Shown: positions 46,634 through 55,119 of the stretch, piece after piece
How positions within the stretch are numbered: the first letter of the stretch is position 1
Layout of the letters: each line of letters starts with the position of its first letter
NCBI GenBank assembly: GCA_003999685.1
Contig: CP021221.1
Span: 186,001 to 250,000, forward strand
Length of the DNA stretch: 64,000 nucleotides
Direction of reading: 5' to 3'
Source of the DNA: Taiwanofungus camphoratus
Taxonomy: Eukaryota > Basidiomycota > Agaricomycetes > Polyporales > Taiwanofungaceae
Notes under the pieces: model-generated
Seen by the model: the letters and a program-made list of their open reading frames with translations, nothing else
Told to the model about the DNA's origin: nothing
Databases searched by the model: none
Position numbers and translations under genes: made by a program

Positions 46634-46916
46634 AAAAGAGGGAAGTCGCCTTTTCGCCCGCATGTCTCAGTCAAACGGTTCTTCATCCTCGTTCACTCGC
46701 TACGGTCCGTGCTACCTCTGCGGTAGCACTCGTCACTCGCACAGGACGTGCCACGACTACAAATGTCTCCGCTGTAGTCGCCCATCGCCTGGACACCTTA
46801 CGCGTGAATGCACCGCCGTCACTTATGCATTCGCCTACGACCCGGTACCACCATATCATCCAGAGTGGTTCCTGCATGTCGTTAAACTGCGAGGGAACGA
46901 CCGTGCACGTCGTTAA
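46602..46916 (+). CDS. Extra small zinc-knuckle ORF after pol
   Basis: An open frame of about 104 residues begins inside the end of pol in another frame and runs toward the 3' LTR. It contains two knuckle-like motifs back to back: CYLCGSTRHSHRTC (C-x2-C-x4-H-x4-C) and CLRCSRPSPGHLTREC (C-x2-C-x6-H-x4-C). An internal ATG at about 46662 gives a shorter form that keeps both. Ordinary Ty3/gypsy elements have only gag and pol, so this would be an accessory ORF; it could bind nucleic acid or be a captured host piece. Whether it is expressed is unknown. Confidence 0.5.
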   Translation: MHISSARIYDEKEGSRLFARMSQSNGSSSSFTRYGPCYLCGSTRHSHRTCHDYKCLRCSRPSPGHLTRECTAVTYAFAYDPVPPYHPEWFLHVVKLRGNDRARR

Positions 46917-47176
46917 ACTACACCGTACGACCAACATGTCGTAAAACTGTAAAGTTCGAGCTGGAAGGATGCTCACGGTTGGAGGGGTCATCCCCTATGG
47001 GTTCAAGGGTCATCCCTTATAGGTCACGGTGAAACACCCGCTCGCTACTTCCAGGAAAGTCTTCAAGTTCGTCCTGGGAAGTTCGTTAAATCCGTCGTCG
47101 CTCGGCAAAATTCAATTCTGGATGCGACACGTTCCCCCGTTGGAGTTTAGTTGATTGACCAGGCGTTCAATCATAA

Positions 47177-47188
47177 GTAGGGGGGTAA
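47177..47188 (+). other. Polypurine tract of the chromovirus
   Basis: AGTAGGGGGG directly before the 3' LTR is the expected primer site for plus-strand DNA synthesis. Confidence 0.75.
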
Positions 47189-47742
47189 TGATACAATTTC
47201 TTTCATCGCATAGCTTATCGGTCGGACCTCGGATCGGTCCTGTGACCTTTCGCTTCTAGGACGGGCCTCGGGTAGGCCCCGCTTCTTCACGCAGCATCTT
47301 GACTCATCGCTGTTTACGGTACGGGCCCCGGACGGGCCCCGGTTACTCATGGACTCTGACTCATATCGGGCCCCGCTTACACATTCCGTCTTACGCTTAC
47401 TGATTGCTAATACGGCCCGATGACTCATATCGCCTTACTTATGCTTACTCATGCGGATTCTTAGACCACGTGCCATGGTCCGTGCGCAGGGTAGAATACG
47501 TATATAAGGCCCTGTACTTTGTAGGTCGGACCTTAAGTTCGATCTGGTTACCAAGTAGCTAGTTACCACTAGCAATCTTATACTCGTATCTTGCGACCTC
47601 TCGCCTCGTACCTGAGTACTCGCTCGACTCTATCGACTTCGCCCAGGAGGACATACGCAGTGTCCATAAAGCCTCACTACTCTTCCCAGTAGCCAGGTCC
47701 TCACGTTCGAGGCTTTCCGGTCGTTGATACCAGCTTGTATCA
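47189..47742 (+). repeat. 3' LTR of the chromovirus
   Basis: 554 bases, the same as the 5' LTR but for about three substitutions and an 11-base tandem duplication in a GGGCCC-rich stretch. Confidence 0.95.
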
Positions 47743-47747
47743 GCTCG
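47743..47747. repeat. LTR-element target duplication, right copy
   Basis: GCTCG directly after the 3' LTR, identical to 40694-40698. Confidence 0.9.
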
Positions 47748-48153
47748 GATAAACCTCGAAATCGAGGCAAGTGTTATAGTACGCGCGCAGCCACTGCCAC
47801 AAGTGTATGCCAAGATCGGTCTCGATGCCCTCCTCAGAGCGCTCGATCCGGTCTACCATCCATTTAATCCACATCCAGTTCACGTGATCGGGACCGGGTG
47901 CGGATGTATTGCTAGTGGATTTAAGATTCTCACGAATCTCAAACTCACTAATGTCTGGTAGAGTCAATTCCTCCCTTTGAGGAAATTTGTCTACAAATGA
48001 CAGATCCACTGGCCTTGGGTTGGCAGGTGTGAACTGAGCTTGAAAGGCACGACTGAGATCAGTCGCACTTTGAACTGGCGCACCATTAGCTTGACGCAGC
48101 TGAATGGTGGCCTCTTGCCGTCTCGGCTTTGTCCAGGCGACAAAGTCCGAGAT
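47748..48153 (-). pseudogene. LINE ORF, 5' remaining portion: start of RT
   Basis: The - strand reads SDFVAWTKPRR, FQAQFTPANPRPVDLSFVD, LPDISEFEIRENLKSTSNTS, APGPDHVNWMWIKW and LWQWLRAYYNTCLDFEVYP, the usual run-up to the LINE reverse transcriptase (the NTSAPGPD block is family-typical). The next piece of the same protein, VLPKLNKPDYTLAK, lies 7 kb away on the far side of the LTR element. It stops at the target duplication, so the 5' part of the LINE was never copied in. Confidence 0.85.
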
Positions 48154-48167
48154 TGATTGTGATACTT
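48154..48167. repeat. LINE target-site duplication, right copy
   Basis: TGATTGTGATACTT, identical to 37616-37629, marks the truncated 5' end of the LINE. Confidence 0.85.
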
Positions 48168-48974
48168 GGAATCGCTAACCGTTTCGTGCTCGAGCTTTGT
48201 TTGGCAGGGGCCTCCGAATCTCGCTGCGGAAATTATGGACACCGAATTTATAGAGCTTCCAGCAATCTCAATATCGATAGACCGTCCTCAAAAAGGTAGT
48301 CATGGTGTGCAATGGTGCCCAGCCGCCCGGCAGAGGATCTAGAAATGTTCAGACAACAGCTGTTGGCAGCATTACTCACTGAGTCTGGATCGAGGACAAA
48401 GCTGAGGAGCAGACAAGCGTTTGACCTCGCTCACACTGGCTTGGCTTACACTTAGACGCTCGGGACCGAAGACAATTACTATTTGGAAAATCAGAGTCGA
48501 GCCTTCGTGGCTCCTCCGTCCCACCAAGCCGTCCGGCCTCAAGTCTATTTTTTTTCGAACAGTCTATTGATATTGAGACTGCTGTCAAGGTTTGTTTTCA
48601 TTTGGTCTTGACTTTTGGTTGACTGCAATGTGCACTGTACAGCCAGAAAACGCGAATTGTAACCCATGGATTGGCAATCTCATACTAAAATCGTTGCCGC
48701 AAGCCTCTCACGTTCATGTGGAAGGGTTTGTGTCGAACCTAGGGATAGGGAACTTCTTGCACAGTAAAGCTTCACACAAAACGTCAGAACTCGTTAAAAG
48801 TACATAATGCGCAACTAATTATACATGACAGACATACAAATGCGGATATCACCATTGGCATTCCACCCCCATCACGATCATAAACTGACAAAATACTGTC
48901 ACATACAAGACTCCCCACAACACTCCACACAACACTCCAAAGGTGACAGTCAACGCGGCGATAGCGACCTACCC
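48168..48974. other. Intergenic between the LINE block and alcohol oxidase
   Basis: 807 bases, the right half of the old insertion site plus the 3' flank of the oxidase gene. I see no supported gene. Confidence 0.45.
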
Positions 48975-51900
48975 TTACCGGACTTGCTGAGTCGACGGCT
49001 TGCCCTGCGGGACAGGAGCGTGAGGAACGGGGGCATGGGGGACCCTGATCTTGAGGCCTGCCAGTGCACATAGAACGCGCGAATCAGTTATCACGCAGAG
49101 ATAGCCAGGCGGTAAACCCTTACCGAGCTCCTCAGCGATCAAGTCAGCACCCTTCTCACCGACGAGGAGGGCAGACGAGTAGGTGTTAGTGCCCAGATTA
49201 TCCTATATGATACACCCCAACAATAAGTACAAGAGAGAAACGGAGAGGGTAGACAAGGCAAGAAACAAACCGGGCAGATGCTGAGGTCGACACATTTGAG
49301 ATTGAATGTGCCGTATACGCTCAAGCGCTTGTCAACAACACCACCCTGCTCGCGGGGTTTCATTGCGCAGGTACCTGTCGATACATGTTCAGATTACACC
49401 CACTGACCCGTCCTAATCGGCATACCGAGAGAATGCCAGGTAGTCTCGACGTGATCGGCGACCCAATTATCAATGGCCTCGTCGTCTTCTTTGGTGTACG
49501 GAATGTCCTCGTGCACCTTGGACGCGTCGTATGCATCACCTGGCTTGTGCCATGTACCCATGTGGATTCCCACGGTAAGACTGTTGGGGAGGATTTCCTT
49601 GGCTGTCTTGAGATCGATATCCTTGCACGCCGCAGGAGAGTTGGGATGGAAATGAGGATGGTGCGACGTGAGCTCTCCGCGGAAGGCTGAACAAGACTTA
49701 TGAGCTCAGAATGCTCGCCGTGTTCCGATCTCGTGCACTTACCGTCCATACGGCGTGCCACCTCACGCGTCTTCTTGTAGCTCCACCGGATGGGAGCGAA
49801 GTCCGCTTTGTTGTTGAGGAAACCACTGTCGAAGAATGGCTCGACATATGGGTTCTGCGACGTGACATGAATCTGGACATGCAAGAGTCAGATTTGAAGC
49901 CCCACGTTAGGAATAACCAACCAACCTTGCCACGGCTGGCAGGATACTCAAGATACTGGAACCTGTGGTCAAAAGTGTCATGAGTATTTGTCTTCTCCAT
50001 CACAAGGTCGAGACACACATCGTGATATAATTTCCGGGCGGCAGGAGGGAGTGGTCAGCGTAAGCACCAGCGACAATGGAGCCGAATCTACAGACGTGCG
50101 AATTCAGCGGCATGATCGAGACCAGACTGACAGGTAATCGGGCTTACATGACGGGCTTGTCAGGCTTGTCCTTGAAGTACCTGTCCCAGAGCTCATTGAA
50201 CTCAGGACCCATCTCCTTCAGCTCTTCCTCGGTTGGGCGAATCTACAGCAAGATGTGATCTTTCACTTCGAATAGATAGAAATCTTTCGCTTGCCTTCCA
50301 GCCTGCATCGATGAAGTTCGACGAAAGACGTGCTTTCTCAGGGCTGGTCTCCCACTCCGCAAATAGCTCCTGCTGCACTGCCTTGACGCCGCGAAGGAAG
50401 TCATCGGTAGTCATTGTCTCATTCGACACGCGATAAACTAGACAAAAACAATGTTAGATTCACTTCATCGCTATTTTATATTTCCTGTATACGCACGGGT
50501 CAAAGTCGTGTAATGGTCTTGGTACTCCTCACTATACGATGTCCAGTTAGCAGACAGCATGGACAAGTCATTCAAGCAACATACCCAACACCCGGTAAAT
50601 CGCTAACGACCTTGACATCGAGCTTGCGGAGCAACTCGGCGTTACCGACGCCGGAACGCTCAAGGATCTGAGGAGTGCCCAGGGTGCCTGAGCTCAAGAC
50701 GACCATCTTACGCGCCTTGACAATCGTCTCTTGGACTTTGCCGCCATTAGCGCGGTTGCGTGATGGAACATAGGCAACACCGACAGCCTTGTTGTTCGCG
50801 TCGAAGAGAACGCGAGACACGCGTGCATTGCAGCGCAGGTAGAGGTTGTCCTGTACGTCCATAACACTGTGGACATATGCTACATGGAAGGAAGAATTTA
50901 ATCGACTCGTCGCAATCCAGAGATGTTGTACTGACCCGTCGCGGCATCACTGCGCCTGCCGGTATGGCGGTTGACGTACTTGGCCCATATCTCGGCGCCA
51001 TGGCTTGTCTGAAGGTCTTCACCAGGAGGTGAGTTCGAGAGAATGATTCTATGGGAGGGAAAATGATCATACCCTGAATGTCGTCTGCAGCACAATCCAT
51101 AGATCAGTATCAACATGCCGAGTAGTACGTGCAAAAACAGTAGACGCACCGCTGAAAGGCACACCAACGGCATGTGCGGCACGCAAGAAGTCCTGCGCGA
51201 CCGGCGTGATCTGCCCACCGTTGCTAATAGCAATAGGGCCATCGTATCCGTGCGTGTCATTGTTCGTGGGCTTTTGGTAGTTCTCGAGACGCTTCATAAG
51301 CGGAAGGAGGTCTGCGAAGTTGAATTTAGAACTGCGTGTACTGTACTGTACATGAAAGCTAATGCCCTGACCATTAGCAGTCCAGCCTTCGGTCTTGAAA
51401 TCATCTGCAGGTGATGACGGCTGTTATAGGACAGATAAAAACTAGAGGCGCCGCACGCACCCCAATCGGAAGCGGAAGCGCGGGTATACATCTAATGAAA
51501 GATGAGATTCAGAAAGTAAATTTCCAATTCTTTAAAAATCTGTCTTACCTGGAAATTGATACTACTTCCACCGCCTGCAAACGCAGGAACAGTCCACTCA
51601 TGTCAAGATTGAAACACCTCACAGGAAGCGAATATCATACCGAGAATGTTAGCGCAGCTGGAAATGACTAAATTAAGACATCGGCGCGCCTAAAACAATC
51701 ATGTACTTACGGCACGATGCTACGTCTACCGCGCATATACGGAGATTGCATAGAATCGGTATAGAAAGTCGCCTTGTCGTTTCTGCAGAAAACAAATCAC
51801 GCCTACTCAGACAATTGACGTACGCCTAGGTAGCAATACTTACACTCCGTCCTTCTGCATGTTGCGGACATAGATACCGGGGCTTCAGACAAATGCAGTG

Positions 51901-52204
51901 TCATGATGGCGATACATCTGGTCGGCGTTGCACAGACTTACCGATAAACCCAAGGGTCATCTCTGTTGTTAGCACCACCTAACAGCTTGACGTTAACAAC
52001 ACTGACCCGGAGCTTATGAAAATAAACATACCTTCAATGAGCATCACCTTCAGGGTGGGGTCGGCATAGGCGAGACGGCCTGCAACGACGCAGCCAGCAG
52101 GGCCACCACTGTATAGTGGCAAGGTTAAAGATGTGAGGGCGGCACCGAGCTGGAAGGACAGCGTACCCGGCGACAATAACGTCGACTTCCTCAGGGTGCA
52201 CCAT
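48975..52204 (-). CDS. AOX: Alcohol (methanol) oxidase, GMC flavoprotein
   Basis: A gene with many short exons, expected product about 650 residues. It oxidises methanol and other short alcohols to aldehydes and makes hydrogen peroxide; in wood-rot fungi this peroxide feeds lignin attack. The start (52204) reads MVHPEEVDVIVAG and splices to GGGPAGCVVAGRLAYADP, the FAD-binding fold. Then come ILGGGSSINFQMYTRASASDWD-type sequence, KRLENYQKPTNNDTHGYDGP, the GMC signature SSGTLGTPQILERSGVG, QYLEYPASRGK, the active-site WHSLG-TCAMKPREQGG and GLKIRVPHAPVPHAPVP. The close match to the known basidiomycete methanol oxidases is from memory. It ends STQQVR with no peroxisomal SKL-type signal, and there is no signal peptide. 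Exact exon list not fixed. Confidence 0.93.
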
Positions 52205-52304
52205 GTTGATAGGCTAGTAAGTTGGGCTGAAAACTTAGATCAATTAAGAGGTGAAGCTCGGTCGAGACTGGGATCTCTGCTTCGTGGAAAGCCTCAATTC
52301 AGAG

Positions 52305-52314
52305 GGTTTATATC
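52305..52314 (-). promoter_or_regulatory. TATA-like box of alcohol oxidase
   Basis: GATATAAACC on the - strand about 105 bases upstream of the ATG at 52204, a normal distance for a strongly expressed fungal gene. Confidence 0.5.
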
Positions 52315-52438
52315 CCTTGAGAGCCCGGGGGGTTCGTCCCGGGACAATGGCATTCCCAGTGGGACGTTTGAGAAGTCATGGGCACATTAGCCGAGCGCGT
52401 TCTCATCAGCACAGCTGTCAGCTGGTCGAGATGGCTAT

Positions 52439-52490
52439 GTGGGGTTTAGTAGCATTCCACGTTGCCCCGCGCTACCCCACAGTACCCCGC
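52439..52490. promoter_or_regulatory. Cluster of four CreA/Mig1-type sites
   Basis: GTGGGG at 52439-52444 and, on the other strand, CCCCGC at 52465-52470, CCCCAC at 52475-52480 and CCCCGC at 52485-52490 fit the SYGGRG core of the carbon catabolite repressor. The last three begin exactly 10 bases apart. The cluster lies about 240-290 bases upstream of the alcohol oxidase start, where glucose repression would be expected. Confidence 0.5.
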
Positions 52491-53996
52491 ATTCGCCTGT
52501 GCCACGATCAAAATCATGAAATAATCGCCGCGAGAATGTCGATCACTCCTTTGTAGGCAGGCGGGCGGCATGACCGAAGGGCGACCGATTCGCCTTACAG
52601 GACACGTATGTGAGATTGTCTGAAGCTATGCCCTCCGATGAGGGGCGTCAGAGTTGGTCTTGTAGATAGAAGACTCGCCAAGCTTTCACACAGTGGAGAT
52701 TACGAGACCATCTTCGCCAATGAAAGGCTGTCCGAGCGACAGGTGAAAGAGACACTAAGGAAGGCCGAGTGCTCAGGAGATTGAGCCGACGGGAGTTTGT
52801 TCCCAGCTGACGAAACGTAAGCGTCATGAGGACCAGGCAGATGACTGACAAACGATTGTTTTATATTGAGAAGAGAGAACGTTTGTGATTCTGATCCAGT
52901 AAAGAAGACGTAGAGGCTAATCCAATCGCGTTTAGAGATAACATATTGAAAACGAAGCGCAGAGATTGTATAGTTTGAAGACGTCGTCCCTCGTCCCCCC
53001 CATGCGCAACAGGGAAATCCGACCCAATGTGTGAGACGAACCTGATGACGCCCATTGAGGTGCTGACCCCCACACAGGAACCGCGTAGAGGTGGGAATAT
53101 CGGAGCAAGATATGCAATTTCGACGCACGAGGACGGTGCGGACTGGTAACCTAACATAGACCATCGTAAGCACTGAGATCACAACAAGGTCAGATGGGGG
53201 TCTTAGGAGGGCAATTATGGCACAAGGACAACGCTCAGGGACCCATAAACGACCGCTCCTATTGTACTAAGCCTAAGATGTCCAGAATCCTTACTGGAGT
53301 CAATCGACTGTCTTTATTGACCGGTGCTTTCTGCATTTTGGAAGATGACAGAACAACCCCATCAAGCACAGGGAATGAAGCACAGGAAATGTCTTATGGG
53401 CAACAGCAGATGCAAAAAGGCGTTCGAACGAGTTGGCATCGAATACTCAATAATAGGAGTCGGGGGTCCGGGGTCCGCGAGTGACCGTTTTGGCCTTGTA
53501 GACGCCCCTCGTGCACCGCCTTACTGAAACCGTGAAGCTTTGGAGTCAAGTCTTGACGAGTTCAGATCCTACGCGCGTTCGTCTACCTGCAGCTTCATCT
53601 GGCTTGTCCCTTTGATGGGCACATATCATGGCTGCGGAATTTTTCGAGCAGTCTCTTCACGTCCTATGATCATTATTGTAACTAGTGTTAGTTAATACTG
53701 CCGTGCGGCCGCCACGACTTGTGCGTCGCATAACGGCCACTCGTGATACGAGGGTTATGACCAGAGGCGTGATTATGATCCTTAGCACCGTTCGATCCAT
53801 CATCATGACCTCTAGCTGCGGAAGCTCATGTGTGTTGGGGTCACCTCGATCGCAACAATCACCTGCTCGTCGTCGCGGAACATGCGACAATTTGTCCCAG
53901 TGAGCCCTCCTCAGCTTCACGTGCCTCTCACCCTCTCTGAATAATCCGTGCACAAGCCAGTGGAATAGGTCACGCAGTACCAGCTTGTAGACATGT

Positions 53997-54083
53997 GTCC
54001 GCTCGCGCGTTCTTCACCATCTAGCGATGCTTGAGGGCAAAACATGAGTTTGTGAAGAACGCCCGCGTCGCATCCGAGCGGAC
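53997..54083. repeat. Imperfect inverted repeat (possible hairpin)
   Basis: The outer arms GTCCGCTCG (53997-54005) and CGAGCGGAC (54075-54083) pair over 9 bp; the inner arms GCGTTCTTCAC (54007-54017) and GTGAAGAACGC (54052-54062) pair over 11 bp. The loop is 34 nt, and there is a 12-nt bulge on the right side against 1 nt on the left. It could be a hairpin, a protein-binding site or a remnant of a small mobile element. Confidence 0.5.
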
Positions 54084-55119
54084 GTTTCCATGCGCATCAT
54101 CCGCACCCTCAAATATCCGCAAGTTTTTGTTTCGCATTTGCCTGCATCTCTTACGTGTTGCGGAATGTTTCAACGTATTCGACTGTGAAAACAACTAATT
54201 GATTTACAAGTCGCCAAGGGATCCGCCTCCACACCCATTGTGCCCCGTTGACCACCTTCACAATCAACCTGCCTTATGCGGAGGCATGTCAATCCTCTTT
54301 GGACGCTCTGTCTCTTGCTCCACCTTAACGATAGCGGCGCAATAGTCCTTATCGTCAAGAGGTTTTGTTTAGTGAGTTTTGCAGTTGACCCACCGGTTGA
54401 TTAAACTTCCATGAGAAGTCATTGCTGCGTGTTCCTTCCACTTTGCTCACATCCGGGCATTGGCTACAGTGTGTAGGTAGTGATGGACATCTCGTCGACT
54501 GAGGGCCTAGAGTGGAGCTGACTTCTTAATTCACAGAAGAAGTCCCATCCCATCGTTCTAGAGGCCTTGAGCAGTTAAATAGAACCGTCATAGATTAGGT
54601 GCTCCTTCATTACTCTCTGTTCGTCACAACCCCGACTTCTCTGGTGGCTTCGTGTCTGATGGATCTTCTGCGCGAATATCTTGGTCCTGAGGGCCTGGGA
54701 CGATATATCGAGAGCTTACGTTGTACCAGTAGGGTTGTTAGACAAATCCTTCCTGCTCGATGACCTGCCGGTATTTGGCAGTGAAGGCAGGGCCTTCGCC
54801 CCAAGAGCAATCATGCACCGGTTTTGAGAAATTTCGAGACAGACGTTTCTTGCGCAATTTCTTGATAGATATCAGAAACGGAAGAGTATATCGCGACGTT
54901 CTCTTATTTGCCGTGGAGAAATGAGATTCAAAATGTGTCAAGTCGCCTGGACCTAAATAGGTGATATACATGCAGATCAAGCTCGTACAACAACGAATCG
55001 AATACCAACAAAACATCTAGACCACAACAATTAGTAATATAACGGAACGGTATCGAGAACAAACAAAGCGTCAAATCAAATGTGTACAGAGAAAACCAAG
55101 AGTATTATAAGCCAGGGCC

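Larger units (their letters stand above)
40699..47742 (+). mobile_element. Ty3/gypsy chromovirus, looks whole and young
   Basis: A 7.0-kb LTR retrotransposon with two LTRs, gag, a long pol and a C-terminal chromodomain, inserted in opposite orientation into the LINE. It is bounded by a 5-bp target duplication (GCTCG). Gag and pol are both long open frames, and I see no obvious break, so the copy looks whole. The near identity of the LTRs (about three substitutions in ~543 aligned bases, plus one small tandem duplication) means the insertion is recent on an evolutionary scale and clearly younger than the decayed LINE it sits in. A small extra ORF follows pol. Confidence 0.95.
37630..48153 (-). 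mobile_element. 5'-truncated LINE (Tad1-like, RNase H-bearing), split by a later insertion
   Basis: A non-LTR retrotransposon on the - strand, with its 3' end at the poly(A) tail (T run 37628-37643 on the + strand) and a truncated 5' end at about 48153 inside the reverse transcriptase region. It is flanked by a 14-bp target-site duplication, the hallmark of target-primed insertion. Taking out the nested LTR element (40699-47742) and its duplicated 5 bases leaves about 3.5 kb. What remains encodes most of the reverse transcriptase, an RNase H domain and a C-terminal Cys/His region. A full LINE of this type would also have an endonuclease and often a first ORF, both missing here. Presence of RNase H and the FYVDxGLI active-site style suggest the Tad1 clade; that placement is from memory. 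Confidence 0.88.
52205..55119. other. Long intergenic stretch, 2.9 kb
   Basis: The first ~600 bases are the alcohol oxidase promoter. Beyond it I find only short open frames with no family traits, and an inverted repeat near 54.0 kb (listed separately). A frame at 54738-54850 (-) ends DCSWGEGPAFTAKYRQVIEQEGFV-like and looks slightly protein-like, but I cannot place a gene there. Confidence 0.4.

Noticed and set aside
48168-48340. Possible continuation of the LINE coding frame beyond the right target duplication
   Set aside because: A weak frame can be read, but the 14-bp duplication ends the element at 48153 and a TAG lies right after it; the rest is more simply old flank.
53657-53953. Basic open frame on the - strand
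   Set aside because: No family pattern, overlapping frames of similar length on the other strand, and composition like random sequence.
54738-55016. Open frame ending in a W-G-E-G-P-A-F-T type sequence
   Set aside because: The tail looks slightly protein-like, but no start, intron or relative could be supported.
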